Shown: positions 18,352 to 27,819, numbered from the stretch's first letter. The stretch is 64,000 bases of DNA from Methanoculleus receptaculi (GCF_033472595.1 NZ_CP137642.1:744001-808000); one strand, 5' to 3'. The notes: a model not told the origin generated them from the sequence alone. Numbers and translations: made by a program.

Positions 18352-20568
18352 TCACTCCCGCCGCATGCTCCCCCCGTAGACTACCTGCCCGAAGCTGATG
18401 CACCCGTCGCCAAGGGGGTAGTCCCGGTTGACGATGAACTCGAGCCCGGTGGCCAGCACCTCGGCCCGGATCGTCTCCCGGATCGCCCGGTTGTAGGCCA
18501 CGCCGCCCGAGAGCACCACCCGCGGGATCCCGCGCTCCTCTGCCGCCCGGACTGCCATAGTGGTCATCCCACGCGCCAGGTTGAACTGGATGGACGCCGC
18601 GATATCGGCCACCCTCTCTCCCGCAACCATACGCCTGTACGCCTCCGCCAGGAGAGACCGGGTCGATAGAACCTCGCAGCCGTCTTCGCGCCGGAACTCG
18701 ATCTCCCAGGCCGAAGCCCTGCCCCTGTATGCCTCCGACTCGAGTTTCATTGCCGGTTCACCATCGTATGTCCGCTCCCGGCAGATCCCGAGCAGTGCCG
18801 ATGCCGCGTCCAGGACGCGGCCGGTGCTCGATGTCGCGGCGACGTTCAACCCCCGCTCCACCTGCTTTGCAAGGACGGCGAGCTCCATATCGCTCCAGCC
18901 CCGCGAAGCGAGCAGGCCGCGGATCTCCGCCGTTGGCAGGATGCCGTAGAGCATCCGTTCCGGGAACCGGGTGGCGAGATCGCCGCCGGGCATCGGAACA
19001 ACCTCCAGGTGAGCGACCCTCTCAAGGTGCGGAACCTCTCCCGCAAAGACCTCCCCGCCCCAGACCGTCCCGTCATCGCCGTATCCGAGACCGTCTATGG
19101 CGATCCCCACACACTCCTCCCGTGTGGCGGCGGCGATATGCGCCCGGTGGTGCTGGACGGCAAGGAGTTCCGCCCCGGTTGCTTCGGCAACCTCCCCGGC
19201 ATAACGGGTCGAGAGGAACTGCGGGTGAAGGTCGTGGACGACCAGATCGTATCTTGCGTCGGTGAGTTTTCCGATCTTCTCCACCGTCTCCGTAAGGTAG
19301 GCCAGAGTCTGGGGGTTCCTGACATTCCCCACGTGCGGAGACGTTATGCAGAACCCGTTTTTGTAGACCGATATGTTCGAGTTCAGTTCCGGGCCAACGC
19401 CCAGGATGCACGCATCGCCGAGATCTATGGCCTGCCGTTTAGGCGCAAGACCGCGGGAGAGGCGGATGATGCAGCCGTCTCTCACGACCGAATCGTCGCA
19501 GCGGTTGACGATCCGGCGGTTGTGCGTGAGTATGCAGTCCACCTGCCGCGGCAGGCGTTCCAGGGCGCTCTCGAGATCCGTTATCATCGGGTAGCCCGGT
19601 AGGTTTGCGCTTGTCATCACCAGCAGGGGATGGTCAAGGTGCGCAAAGAGGAGATAGTGCAGCCCGGTGTAGGGGAGCATACAGCCTATGGTATGAAGCC
19701 CTGAGATTGTCCGGTGCGACTCCGGATCACGCTTCTCGAGCACCACGATCGGTCTCTCCCGTGAGTGCAGGATCCGCCGATCATCAGCAGAGACGACCGC
19801 GATCCGCTCCACCTCTTCCGGTTCAGCCATAACCGCGAGCGGCTGCTCCGTCCGCCCCAGTCGGTGTTTGAGTTCTTCAGCCGCCTCCTCGATACAGGCT
19901 ATGTGGAACCCTCCGATCCCGCGGATGGCAACGATCGAACCCTCGTCGAGCAGGGCGGCGGCCTCCCGGATGGGATCGTCCACAGCCAGCGGTATCCCGT
20001 CGGCCTTTAGAAGACTCAGACGCGGCCCGCAGGCCGCACACGCAATCGTCTGGGCGTGGTGGCGGCGAGATGATGGGTCGGAGTACTCGCTCTGGCAGGC
20101 GGGGCAGAGCGGGAAATCTGCCATCGATGTCCGTTCCCGGTCGTACGGGACGTCGGTGATTATGCTGTAACGGGGGCCGCAGTTGACACATGATGTGGCC
20201 CAGTAACCCTCATACCGGCTGCCGGGCGTGAATATATCTGCGATACATTCATCACAGATGGCGACATCGGCCGGGATGAATCCCGTGAGACTACCCCTGC
20301 CGCTCTCGAGGATGGTAAACCCCGCCGTCTCCTGCCCATCGCGCAGATTATAAACATTTACAGAATCTATGCGGGATAAGGGTGTACCCCTGGAAACAGC
20401 CTCCAGAAACTCCTCGAAACGCTCTCCGGACGCATGGATCTCCACCTCGCTCCCCAGGTTTTTGACAGTGCCCGTGATCCCGAATTCCCGGGCTTTGGCA
20501 TAGACAAAAGGACGAAACCCGACTCCCTGAACGATGCCCCGGATGATGATTGTGCCACTTCTGCGCAT
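18352..20568 (-). CDS. hypF: Carbamoyltransferase HypF
   Basis: The 738-residue protein is a complete HypF, which makes carbamoyl-AMP and transfers the carbamoyl group to HypE for the cyanide ligands of NiFe hydrogenases. Domains in order are an acylphosphatase domain at 1-90 (GIVQGVGFRPFVY), a zinc-finger region at about 105-185 with four C-x2-C-type pairs, a YrdC-like domain at about 200-380 and a Kae1-like domain to the end. It is divergent from a winged-helix regulator across 57 bp that contain an inverted repeat. No other hyp gene is in the window. Confidence 0.96.
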   Translation of the reverse strand: MRRSGTIIIRGIVQGVGFRPFVYAKAREFGITGTVKNLGSEVEIHASGERFEEFLEAVSRGTPLSRIDSVNVYNLRDGQETAGFTILESGRGSLTGFIPADVAICDECIADIFTPGSRYEGYWATSCVNCGPRYSIITDVPYDRERTSMADFPLCPACQSEYSDPSSRRHHAQTIACAACGPRLSLLKADGIPLAVDDPIREAAALLDEGSIVAIRGIGGFHIACIEEAAEELKHRLGRTEQPLAVMAEPEEVERIAVVSADDRRILHSRERPIVVLEKRDPESHRTISGLHTIGCMLPYTGLHYLLFAHLDHPLLVMTSANLPGYPMITDLESALERLPRQVDCILTHNRRIVNRCDDSVVRDGCIIRLSRGLAPKRQAIDLGDACILGVGPELNSNISVYKNGFCITSPHVGNVRNPQTLAYLTETVEKIGKLTDARYDLVVHDLHPQFLSTRYAGEVAEATGAELLAVQHHRAHIAAATREECVGIAIDGLGYGDDGTVWGGEVFAGEVPHLERVAHLEVVPMPGGDLATRFPERMLYGILPTAEIRGLLASRGWSDMELAVLAKQVERGLNVAATSSTGRVLDAASALLGICRERTYDGEPAMKLESEAYRGRASAWEIEFRREDGCEVLSTRSLLAEAYRRMVAGERVADIAASIQFNLARGMTTMAVRAAEERGIPRVVLSGGVAYNRAIRETIRAEVLATGLEFIVNRDYPLGDGCISFGQVVYGGSMRRE

Positions 20569-20587
20569 TGGGATTTCAGCAAAAATT

Positions 20588-20607
20588 TATGGAGTTATAC
20601 CTCCATA
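20588..20607. promoter_or_regulatory. Inverted repeat between hypF and the regulator gene (possible operator)
   Basis: TATGGAG and CTCCATA form a perfect 7-bp inverted repeat around the AT-rich centre TTATAC, 20 bp upstream of hypF and 18 bp upstream of the divergent regulator. The position overlaps the place where transcription of both genes would begin, as expected of an operator for the adjacent regulator. This is inference. Confidence 0.4.
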
Positions 20608-20625
20608 TAACAATAGGGTATCGCA

Positions 20626-21138
20626 GTGACGGGACATATCAAAATTCTTAACGATCCAGTGGAACTGGTTCCTCTTCTCATAACGTTCAATAATGCAGAA
20701 TATAAAAAGATCTACGATCTCTTAAATAAGGCATGGATGACCGAGGAGGACCTCGCGGAGTACGTGGGGAAGTCCACGGTTGCCGAGTGTCTTGCGATCC
20801 TCAAGAAGGGCAACCTTATCGAGGAGCAATGGCGGATGCCGAAACCCGGCGAGAAACCCACGAAAGAGTACCGGGCAACATACAGCAAGTTCCGGGCCAG
20901 TTTTCAGTGTTCCATGGGTGATATAGGGGATCTGCTTCATATCGCCATATCAAACGACGAGAGTCTCCGTTCCATAGTCGATGCGGTTCAACAGGAGATC
21001 ATGACCGGAACAACCTCTATCGGTGATATATCCCGCAAATACGGGGTCAGCCCGATCTTCATAAGGGGGCTTGCAAAGAGGATCCCCGGTCTCGATGTGA
21101 GAGGGCAGGGGATGGTTTTGCTTGACCGAACCCAGTGA
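20626..21138 (+). CDS. Winged-helix transcriptional regulator (ArsR-like, archaeal)
   Basis: A 170-residue protein starting with GTG. An N-terminal winged helix (AEYKKIYDLLNKAWMTEEDL, then STVAECLAILKKGNLIEEQW) is followed by a second helical region with a possible additional helix-turn-helix (TTSIGDISRKYGVSPIFIRGL). Effector and targets are unknown. It is divergent from hypF, so hypF control is plausible, and it overlaps the start of the next regulator by 17 bp, suggesting joint expression. Confidence 0.75.
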   Translation: MTGHIKILNDPVELVPLLITFNNAEYKKIYDLLNKAWMTEEDLAEYVGKSTVAECLAILKKGNLIEEQWRMPKPGEKPTKEYRATYSKFRASFQCSMGDIGDLLHIAISNDESLRSIVDAVQQEIMTGTTSIGDISRKYGVSPIFIRGLAKRIPGLDVRGQGMVLLDRTQ

Positions 21139-21931
21139 GGACCCGCTCTACATCATCCTGCGCAGCAAGCGAGAGGCAACCCGGTTTCAGATCCTGGTCG
21201 AGATCGCCGAACACCAGCCAGCCGTCCGCCAGCAGGAGATCGCCGGGAAACTCGGGGTGACCCCCCAGGCGGTCTCGGAGTACATCCGGGAACTGGTGGA
21301 TGAGGGGCTTGTCACCACTCACGGCCGGGGCCGGTATGAGGTCACGAAGAGCGGTGTCGAGTGGGTGCTCCGGCATGCCGAGGCGCTCGAGTCGTATGCC
21401 CGCCACATCACCCGCGACATCATCCAGCAGGTGGCGGTCTGGACGGCCATCGCTGAGGACGATATCCGGGAGGGGGATACTGTCGGCGTCTTCATGCAGA
21501 AAGGCTGGCTGTATGCGACAGAGAGGGAGCAGAGCGCCATGGGTGTTGCGACGATGGACGCCATGGCCGGTGAAGACCTCGGTGTCGCCCGGTTGAATGG
21601 CATCATCGAGCATAAGGAGGGGGCCGTCCACGTCTGCAAGGTCCCGCGGGTGGAGCATGGCGGGTCACGCATGGTCGACCTGGATCTCCTCAGGGATGTC
21701 GTCCGGGATGCTGAGGCTGTGGCCGCCGTAGGGCTTGAGTCGTATGTGGCCCTTAAAAAGGCGGGTATCGAACCGGATATGTTCTTTGGTGCCCGGGAAG
21801 GTGTCATCGAGGCGGCGTTTCACGGCCTTGAGTGTGCGATACTTATCGTCGATGAAGAGTTTACCGATTTTCTCAAACGGCTTGAGACGGTGGGGCTCGC
21901 CTACACAATCCATGACCTGATACCGTCATGA
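21122..21931 (+). CDS. MarR-like winged-helix protein with a C-terminal sensor-like domain
   Basis: The 269-residue protein starts with TTG inside the upstream gene. Residues 15-80 form a winged helix (ATRFQILVEIAEH, then GVTPQAVSEYIRELVDEGLV). The remainder is an alpha/beta region rich in GDTVGVFMQKGWLYA and VATMDAMAGEDLGVARL-type strands that I recognise only as an archaeal domain of unknown function. It is coupled to the helicase gene downstream by a 4 bp overlap. The domain order suggests ligand-responsive DNA binding. Confidence 0.75.
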   Translation: MTEPSEDPLYIILRSKREATRFQILVEIAEHQPAVRQQEIAGKLGVTPQAVSEYIRELVDEGLVTTHGRGRYEVTKSGVEWVLRHAEALESYARHITRDIIQQVAVWTAIAEDDIREGDTVGVFMQKGWLYATEREQSAMGVATMDAMAGEDLGVARLNGIIEHKEGAVHVCKVPRVEHGGSRMVDLDLLRDVVRDAEAVAAVGLESYVALKKAGIEPDMFFGAREGVIEAAFHGLECAILIVDEEFTDFLKRLETVGLAYTIHDLIPS

Positions 21932-23940
21932 AGGTCATCATCCAGCCGCAGAAAAGCGCGTACAAACTGCTTTTTGTCGAGGGCGACCGCGTTGAAGGGA
22001 CGGGTTTCGTCACCCTCACCGCGACCCAGAAGGGTCAGCGGCCGAAGAACTTCAAGATGCGCCGCCGCGGCAGCAGACACCCGGCACCCGTCCCTACGCG
22101 TGACCTGATCACGATGCTGCGCCGCTCATCGGTGGCCCTTGCAGCGGAGAGCCCGGAGTTCGAGTCGTTCCTCGCCGATCTCCAGATCCCGTTTTCACGG
22201 ATCGATATCTGCCGGTTCTGCCAGATCGAGGACAGGTTTGTCCCGGTAGATAAGGCGACCGGGGTGCGCTGCGGCGGGGAGTGGATCTGCATGGAGTGCG
22301 CGAAACGCGAGATGCGCCGTGAACTCGGCTACATGGGGAGGTTCGGCGGTTCTGTGCTCATCCATCTGGAGAAACTCCTTGCCCAGGTCCGGGATCTCGA
22401 CCGGGTGCTGGCATCGGTTGGGCCAGAGCGGCCTGACCGGCGGCGGACGCTCTTTGACAGGCTTGAGGCTCACGAGATCGAGAAGACGCTGCATATCACC
22501 GATCTATCGCTGCCTCCTGCGTTCGTGAAGGCCGCCGGCGTCGATTATCTGATGCCCGTCCAGCACCTGGCCGTCCAGAGCGGCCTCCTTGAGGGGCAGC
22601 ATCTCCTTGTGGTCTCGGCCACAGCGAGCGGCAAGACCTTCATCGGGGAGATGGCCGGGATGAAGAACTTCCTGGAGGGCCGGGGGAGGATGCTCTTCCT
22701 GGTTCCGCTGGTCGCGCTTGCGAACCAGAAGTACCAGCGGTTCCGGGACCGATACGGTCACCTTGTCCGTGTCGCCCTCCAGGTAGGGGTGAGCCGTCTC
22801 AACCTCCCGGAGACCCGGCCGGCCGGCGACCGTGACGTCAATGCTCCAGTGGTGGTCGGGACATACGAGGGTATAGACCACCTCCTCAGGACGGGGAAGA
22901 CTCTGAAGGATATCGGGACGGTCGTGATCGATGAGGTCCAGATGCTCGAGGACGCGGAGCGCGGCCACCGTCTCGACGGGCTGATCGCACGTCTCAAGTA
23001 TATCGCCCCTGACGCACAGTTCCTCTACCTCTCGGCAACGATCGGGGCACCCGGGCTGCTGGCAGAGAAACTCGGGGCGAACCTTGTCCGCTACGCGGAA
23101 CGGCCGGTTCCGCTTGAGCGCCACCTCATATTTATCGAGCGGGAGAAGAAGATCGCGTTCATAAAGCAGATGGTCGCCGAGGAGTACCGGATGCGGTCTT
23201 CGAAGGGCTACCGGGGGCAGACGATCGTCTTTACAAACTCGCGGGCTCGCTGCCACGTCATCGCCGACGCCCTGGGTAAGATGGCTGTGCCATACCATGC
23301 GGGGTTGAGCGCCCAGGAGCGCCGGGAGGTCGAGCGGCGGTTCTCAAATGGGGAGGTTGCCGCTGTCGTGACCACGGCAGCGCTTGCTGCCGGTGTGGAT
23401 TTCCCGGCGTCCCAGGTGATCTTTGATGCGCTTGCGATGGGGATCCAGTGGCTGACCGTCCAGGAGTTTCACCAGATGATGGGCCGGGCCGGCCGGCCGG
23501 ACTTCCACGACCTTGGCCGGGTGGTCATCCTGGCGGAGCCCGGCGGGTCTTACTCCAGGACGTCCGGGAAGACCGAGGAGGAGGTTGCCATCGCCCTCCT
23601 GCGGGGCGAGATGGAGGAGGTCGCGCCGGAGTATGACCTGGAACAGAGCACCGAGGAGTTCGTCGCAAACGCCGTTGTCTGCGACGGCGACGAGCAGCAG
23701 ATCATCCGGATGAACCGCATGATGGTCGGGACGCTGGAACCCGCCCTCCCGACACTCCTTGACTACGGACTGGTCAGGCGGCGGGGAGGGCGTATCGAAC
23801 TCACCGATATGGCTCGAGTGATGGCAGAGCACTTCATCGGTGCTGAGCGGTTGATCCAGATCAGGGACCTTGTCCGCCGGGCGGACGATGCGGCCTGGAT
23901 CGTGGCGGAACTCGAGTGCGCCGTCGATGAGGAGCGGTAG
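21928..23940 (+). CDS. Ski2-like DEAD/DEAH-box helicase with zinc ribbon
   Basis: A 670-residue superfamily 2 helicase. Motif I is SATASGKTF near residue 233, motif II is DEVQ, motif III is LSATIG and motif VI is QMMGRAGRPD. The N-terminal 200 residues have a basic segment and a zinc ribbon (CRFCQ, then CMEC), an arrangement I associate with an archaeal Ski2-like family of unknown role. The helicase motifs are intact. It overlaps the regulator upstream by 4 bp. RNA or DNA remodelling is inferred from the family. Confidence 0.9.
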   Translation: MKVIIQPQKSAYKLLFVEGDRVEGTGFVTLTATQKGQRPKNFKMRRRGSRHPAPVPTRDLITMLRRSSVALAAESPEFESFLADLQIPFSRIDICRFCQIEDRFVPVDKATGVRCGGEWICMECAKREMRRELGYMGRFGGSVLIHLEKLLAQVRDLDRVLASVGPERPDRRRTLFDRLEAHEIEKTLHITDLSLPPAFVKAAGVDYLMPVQHLAVQSGLLEGQHLLVVSATASGKTFIGEMAGMKNFLEGRGRMLFLVPLVALANQKYQRFRDRYGHLVRVALQVGVSRLNLPETRPAGDRDVNAPVVVGTYEGIDHLLRTGKTLKDIGTVVIDEVQMLEDAERGHRLDGLIARLKYIAPDAQFLYLSATIGAPGLLAEKLGANLVRYAERPVPLERHLIFIEREKKIAFIKQMVAEEYRMRSSKGYRGQTIVFTNSRARCHVIADALGKMAVPYHAGLSAQERREVERRFSNGEVAAVVTTAALAAGVDFPASQVIFDALAMGIQWLTVQEFHQMMGRAGRPDFHDLGRVVILAEPGGSYSRTSGKTEEEVAIALLRGEMEEVAPEYDLEQSTEEFVANAVVCDGDEQQIIRMNRMMVGTLEPALPTLLDYGLVRRRGGRIELTDMARVMAEHFIGAERLIQIRDLVRRADDAAWIVAELECAVDEER

Positions 23941-24279
23941 AACTGTAATTGATCGAGGCGCGCTCTGATCGGGTTTTGTCAATCACGGGAAGAAGGTGCC
24001 CGGGAGCATCTCCGCCTCCCCGCCACGGCGAGCCCCACCACGTGGGGATGATTCCCCATCGATACAGTCTCGGGGGGAGGAGACCACTAATTCGCGGTCT
24101 CAACGGAGACTCCCTGAGATCCCGATCCCTTGGCACGGTATCCGGGGCTATCATCACGCACTGCCCGCCCCGGTGAAGGGGCGGGAGGAGGCGCGGAACG
24201 CGCCGGGGGGTGGTCGACGAACACCGTTCAACGAGAGACGCAAGAGACAGGGGCGGGTTATGCCCCATCCCGGCACCGA
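23941..24279. other. 339 bp convergent intergenic region between the helicase and MFS genes
   Basis: No gene is supported. The region contains dispersed repeat copy C (24030-24110). It also has the GC-rich hairpin GCCCGCCCC/GGGGCGGGAGG near 24164-24187, which could serve as a bidirectional terminator, although no T-run follows. Confidence 0.45.
24030..24110 (+). repeat. Dispersed intergenic repeat, copy C
   Basis: The core GATTCCCCATCGATACAG is followed by TCTCGGGGGGAGG, matching the copy near 8.15 kb over the central 20 bases with one or two differences. The boundaries are approximate. Confidence 0.5.
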
Positions 24280-25509
24280 TCAAGGCTGTTCCCGCAGGTC
24301 ATCCGGGGCCGGGCCCGCCACCATCCCGGCGTTCTGTCCCCCGTTTATCTCGCCTGCTGCCTTCTGCATCATAACCGCGAAGATCGCTGTCCCGAGGAGG
24401 CTTATAGCGCCGGCTGCGTAGAATACGGCATCTATACCAATGTAGTCCATGAAGAGACCCCCAATCAACGGGGCTATGATCATGCCTATCCCGAAGATGG
24501 TGTTGTAGGCGCCCATCGACGTCCCCATCCCCAGCGTCCGGCCGGCATCGACCGTCAGCGCCATGATCGACGGCTGCTGGATGGCGCCGCCGACACCGAT
24601 CAGCGAGGTTATCACGAGCAGGTGCCAGAACGATCTCGAGAAGGGGATTATGAGAAGTGCAATCGCTGCTATGGCCGATCCCACGACGATCAGGGCGACT
24701 TTGTTCCCCCTGTCAGTGAACCTTCCTACCGGCACCTGGAGGAGCGCCATGATGAAGGTGTTCACTGAGAGGATGACCCCCACACTGGACGGGCTGATCG
24801 CGATCAGCGGGGCAAAGACGGGGATGAAGACCATCGTCCCTCCACGGCCGAGAGCGCTGATCAGGGTGAAGACCATGACACCCCGCATGACCGGCAGCCT
24901 GAAGATATCCCTCATCGGGGCGGGTTCCGCGCCCTTGATCGCGGAAGAAGCGCGTTTCGCTTCGGGGAGTGAGACAGCGACCAGGAGTGTGGCAAACGCC
25001 GAGAGTGCGGCCATGGTGTAGAATACCGAGTTCATCCCGAAAGCGTCGTTGAGGAAACCACCGAGGAGCGGCCCTACGCCCATGCCGAGGAACATCGATA
25101 TGGAGAAGTTCCCCATATAACTCCCTTCCTTTCCATGCTCCGAGAGGTCGGCGATGTAGGCCATTGCTATCGGGACGACCATCGCTGAGGCGATACCGTG
25201 GGCGAACCGGACAACCGTGAGTGAGTAGACGCTGTCGGCGATGATGTAGGCGAGGGAGAGGACGGCATACGCAAACATCCCCATGAGGATGATCCACTTC
25301 CTCCCCTGGCGGTCGGACAGCCTCCCGATGATCGGCATGAAGACCGACCTGGAGAGCGCGAAGGCTGAGAAGATGATGCCGAGCCAGATCCCGGTCGCAC
25401 CCAGGTTCTCCGCGTATAGGGGGAGAAGCGGGCTGACAACACCAAGCCCGAGCATCGTGGCAAAGACGGAGATGAATAAGACGGTATATATGCGTCTGGC
25501 TGTTTTCAT
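24280..25509 (-). CDS. Major facilitator superfamily transporter
   Basis: The 409-residue protein has about 12 hydrophobic segments and the MFS signature GRLSDRQGRKW between segments 2 and 3, with RFTDRGNK at the equivalent place in the second half. This suggests a proton-coupled drug or metabolite exporter of the cell membrane; the substrate is not evident. Its start codon is only 20 bp from the end of the TnpB element, so its promoter is either inside the element or supplied by read-through. Confidence 0.9.
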   Translation of the reverse strand: MKTARRIYTVLFISVFATMLGLGVVSPLLPLYAENLGATGIWLGIIFSAFALSRSVFMPIIGRLSDRQGRKWIILMGMFAYAVLSLAYIIADSVYSLTVVRFAHGIASAMVVPIAMAYIADLSEHGKEGSYMGNFSISMFLGMGVGPLLGGFLNDAFGMNSVFYTMAALSAFATLLVAVSLPEAKRASSAIKGAEPAPMRDIFRLPVMRGVMVFTLISALGRGGTMVFIPVFAPLIAISPSSVGVILSVNTFIMALLQVPVGRFTDRGNKVALIVVGSAIAAIALLIIPFSRSFWHLLVITSLIGVGGAIQQPSIMALTVDAGRTLGMGTSMGAYNTIFGIGMIIAPLIGGLFMDYIGIDAVFYAAGAISLLGTAIFAVMMQKAAGEINGGQNAGMVAGPAPDDLREQP

Positions 25510-25529
25510 GCAGATTACACCTGATATAT

Positions 25530-26955
25530 GTGAACTACCCCGCGCCTCTCGGGCGGGGCTTCCCGGCTATCATGGCCAACACTTGCACCACAGATATGTG
25601 ACGTAGAGGTCTTGGCTCCACAGGCTCAAAGGGCTGTTCCATCCCCACGCGGTGGATATTTACCGCAGCATTGTAATCTCTATCGGCAACAAACCCACAG
25701 TATGGGCATTCGTGGACTCTCTCGGAGAGCGTCTTTTTCACGATGCTTCCACAGTTCGAACACATCTGTGTCGTGTCGCGGGGATCGACTTTGACGAGTT
25801 CCGTACCAGCACTTTCAGCCTTGTACGAGAGGTAAGAATAAAATCGTCCCCACGACGCACTGTGGATACTTCTCCGGAGCCCGCGAGATTTGCCGTTCTC
25901 TTTCAAATACTTGATATTCAGGTCTTCAACACAGATCGTCGCATAGGTGTCAACGTACTGACGGGAGAGTTTGTGCAGGAAATCGTTCTTCTGGTTGGTG
26001 ACATGATCATAGACCTTCTCCAGTTTCCTTTTTGCCTTCTTCCAGTTTTTCGAGAACCGTTGTTTCCGGGCAAGACTCCGCTGGATCTTCTTGATCCTGC
26101 CCAGAGAATGTTCATAGAACCTGGGGTTCTCGATCACTGCACCGTCACTATCGACCGCAAACGAGTTCAGACCGACATCGATACCGACAGACTGCCCTTC
26201 ACGCTTTGACTTGTAGACCTCCTGCTCTGTCTGAATGATCACATACCATCTATCGCCGGAACGGGTGATCAGGACACCCTTCACCTTCCCGGTGTAGGGT
26301 CGGTGCATGTTGAACGGAATCGTTCCGATCTTCGAGAACGTAATCGAACTATGCTCGCGATCGATCTTGAAACCCGACTGATTATAATTGAGCGTCCGGT
26401 ACCGGGCTGCACTCTTGAATCGGAGTTTGCCGATCTTCCGTCCTCTCTTCTTTGTCTGCGAGAGTGCAGCGATGTTGCTCCAGAGGGTGTAGTTGACCAT
26501 CTGGAGCACTTTAGAGTATACGTCCTTGAGTGCCAGGATTCTCCTCTTTCAGCGTGACGATCCGCGCCTGCATTCCTTGCATCGTCGTAGAGATTCCATT
26601 CTCTCGTGCCGTGTTGCATTCTTCGAGAAGTTTGTTGTAGAGCCACCTACAGGTATCAAGTGCAGTGTTCAGCCGTGTTTCCACGGTTGCGTCTGGATAC
26701 GCTCGGTACTTGTAGGAAACGATCATTTAATTCTCTATCTGCGAGTCAACATACTCCTTCAGCGCATCGAGGCTTACCTGTCCTGACGTACCTGTACCCA
26801 ATGTGCAGACCTATCAAGTTTATACCTCATGTTGGGTGAATGATAATAGAATACTTAAGAGGAATATATCTATCGCAGGAAGGAAGGGCGGCTCCGCTTT
26901 CATCCCCATCGTGAACGGTGGGGACTTCCCGCTCCGCCCCCTTCACCCCCGCAAG
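25530..26955 (-). mobile_element. IS200/IS605-family tnpB-only element
   Basis: The element carries a tnpB gene and no tnpA, so it resembles the IS1341-type group. The tnpB-side end (25530) begins GTGAACTACCCCGCG and contains the hairpin CCCCGC/GCGGGG around GCCTCTCGG. The other end (26955) reads CTTCACCCCCGCAAG. Both ends are repeated in the two short elements near 37.5 and 58.4 kb, which fixes the boundaries to within a few bases. In this family the guide (omega) RNA comes from the tnpB 3' end and runs into flanking DNA. Confidence 0.85.
25535..26726 (-). pseudogene. tnpB: TnpB RNA-guided nuclease gene, broken by one frameshift
   Basis: Two adjacent frames together give one full TnpB of about 397 residues. 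The N-terminal part (71 residues, MIVSYKYRAYPDATVE onward) stops early, and the main part begins in another frame. The break lies near 26533, where one extra base turns NP-ALKD into NP-GTQG. RuvC catalytic residues remain (GIDVGLNSF, CVEDLNI, ADRDYNAAVNI), as does the zinc finger CSNCG...CPYCG. TnpB is a guide-RNA-directed DNA nuclease. Its last codons form part of the element end. Restored expression by frameshifting or a downstream start is possible but unproven. Confidence 0.85.
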
Positions 26956-26966
26956 TTAAAGTAGAG

Positions 26967-26982
26967 GCTCTGCATGCAGAGC
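26967..26982. repeat. Perfect 16-bp palindrome over the start codon of the PEGA gene
   Basis: GCTCTGCATGCAGAGC is a perfect palindrome with the ATG at its centre, starting 12 bp from the end of the TnpB element. It could be a protein-binding site or an RNA hairpin that hides the start codon. Confidence 0.6.
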
Positions 26983-27660
26983 GTTTTACGCAACCTGATG
27001 ATCTTTTCTCTTCTCGCCTGCTGTTTTATTCTCCTGCCCTCGAGCGCCCAACCGCCCATAGGCGGAGACAACGGATGGTATGCGGTGAACTGCAACGTGA
27101 ATGGAGCAGATGTCTACTTCGACAACGAGTATCAGGGAACGATCGAGGCCGGTGTGCTCTACGTCCCTATCTACACCACAGGAACGCCCTACCAGACCTT
27201 CCGCGTGGAGAAAGACGGCTACACAACATACAATGGGGAGGTCACCTCTGTTCCGGGCAAAGGGGAGGTATTTGACCTCTACGCGACCCTCAACCCCGTC
27301 CAGCCCGCCACAGCACCGATAATCGGCGGGGATATCGGCTGGTACACCGTCCATGTCAACGTTGATTGGGCAACGGTTCAGTTCGACAACGAGGTCAAGG
27401 GTGTCACAAGCCAGGGCGTCCTTTCTGTGGAGGTCTACACAACCGGAACACCATACAGGACTTACACCGTGACAAAGGAAGGGTATCAGACCTACACCGG
27501 CACCATCGACCGCTACCCCGGCAAGGGTGAGACGGTCGACCTCTACGTGACGCTGAACCCGATCACGACGCCCACACAGACCGCACCGTTCTCTCCGGCC
27601 GTTGCCGGCGGCGCCCTGCTGATTGCGGGGCTGCTGCTGGTTGCGGGGAGAAAGAACTAA
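26974..27660 (+). CDS. Secreted or membrane-anchored protein with two PEGA domains
   Basis: The 228-residue protein has a signal peptide (residues 1-26, with LLACCFILLPSSA) and two PEGA-type domains of about 75 residues that are clearly repeats of each other (GGDNGWYAVNCNV and GGDIGWYTVHVNV; GYTTYNGEV and GYQTYTGTI). A C-terminal hydrophobic anchor ends in RKN. PEGA domains occur in surface and S-layer-associated proteins of methanogens, so a cell-surface place is likely. Its promoter region is occupied by the TnpB element. Confidence 0.85.
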   Translation: MQSVLRNLMIFSLLACCFILLPSSAQPPIGGDNGWYAVNCNVNGADVYFDNEYQGTIEAGVLYVPIYTTGTPYQTFRVEKDGYTTYNGEVTSVPGKGEVFDLYATLNPVQPATAPIIGGDIGWYTVHVNVDWATVQFDNEVKGVTSQGVLSVEVYTTGTPYRTYTVTKEGYQTYTGTIDRYPGKGETVDLYVTLNPITTPTQTAPFSPAVAGGALLIAGLLLVAGRKN

Positions 27661-27666
27661 CCCTAC

Positions 27667-27673
27667 TTTTTTT
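27667..27673 (+). terminator. T-run terminator after the PEGA gene
   Basis: Seven T residues begin 6 bp after the stop codon, consistent with archaeal oligo-T termination. Confidence 0.5.
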
Positions 27674-27819
27674 CGTGAACCTCGCCCGGACGATCGCCGT
27701 CCCGGGGGTCGCTACATGCTGTGGCCGGGTATTGCCCTGAGCAGATGGCAAACTCTTCCCTTCCGGAGGAGTACAATCGCTCGATAGCTGGAATCGCCGG
27801 CACATTAATGGATGGACTC

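Noticed and set aside
26505-26560. Programmed frameshift in tnpB
   Set aside because: The site CCTGGCACTC is not a slippery homopolymer or heptamer, so a simple mutation is the more likely reading.
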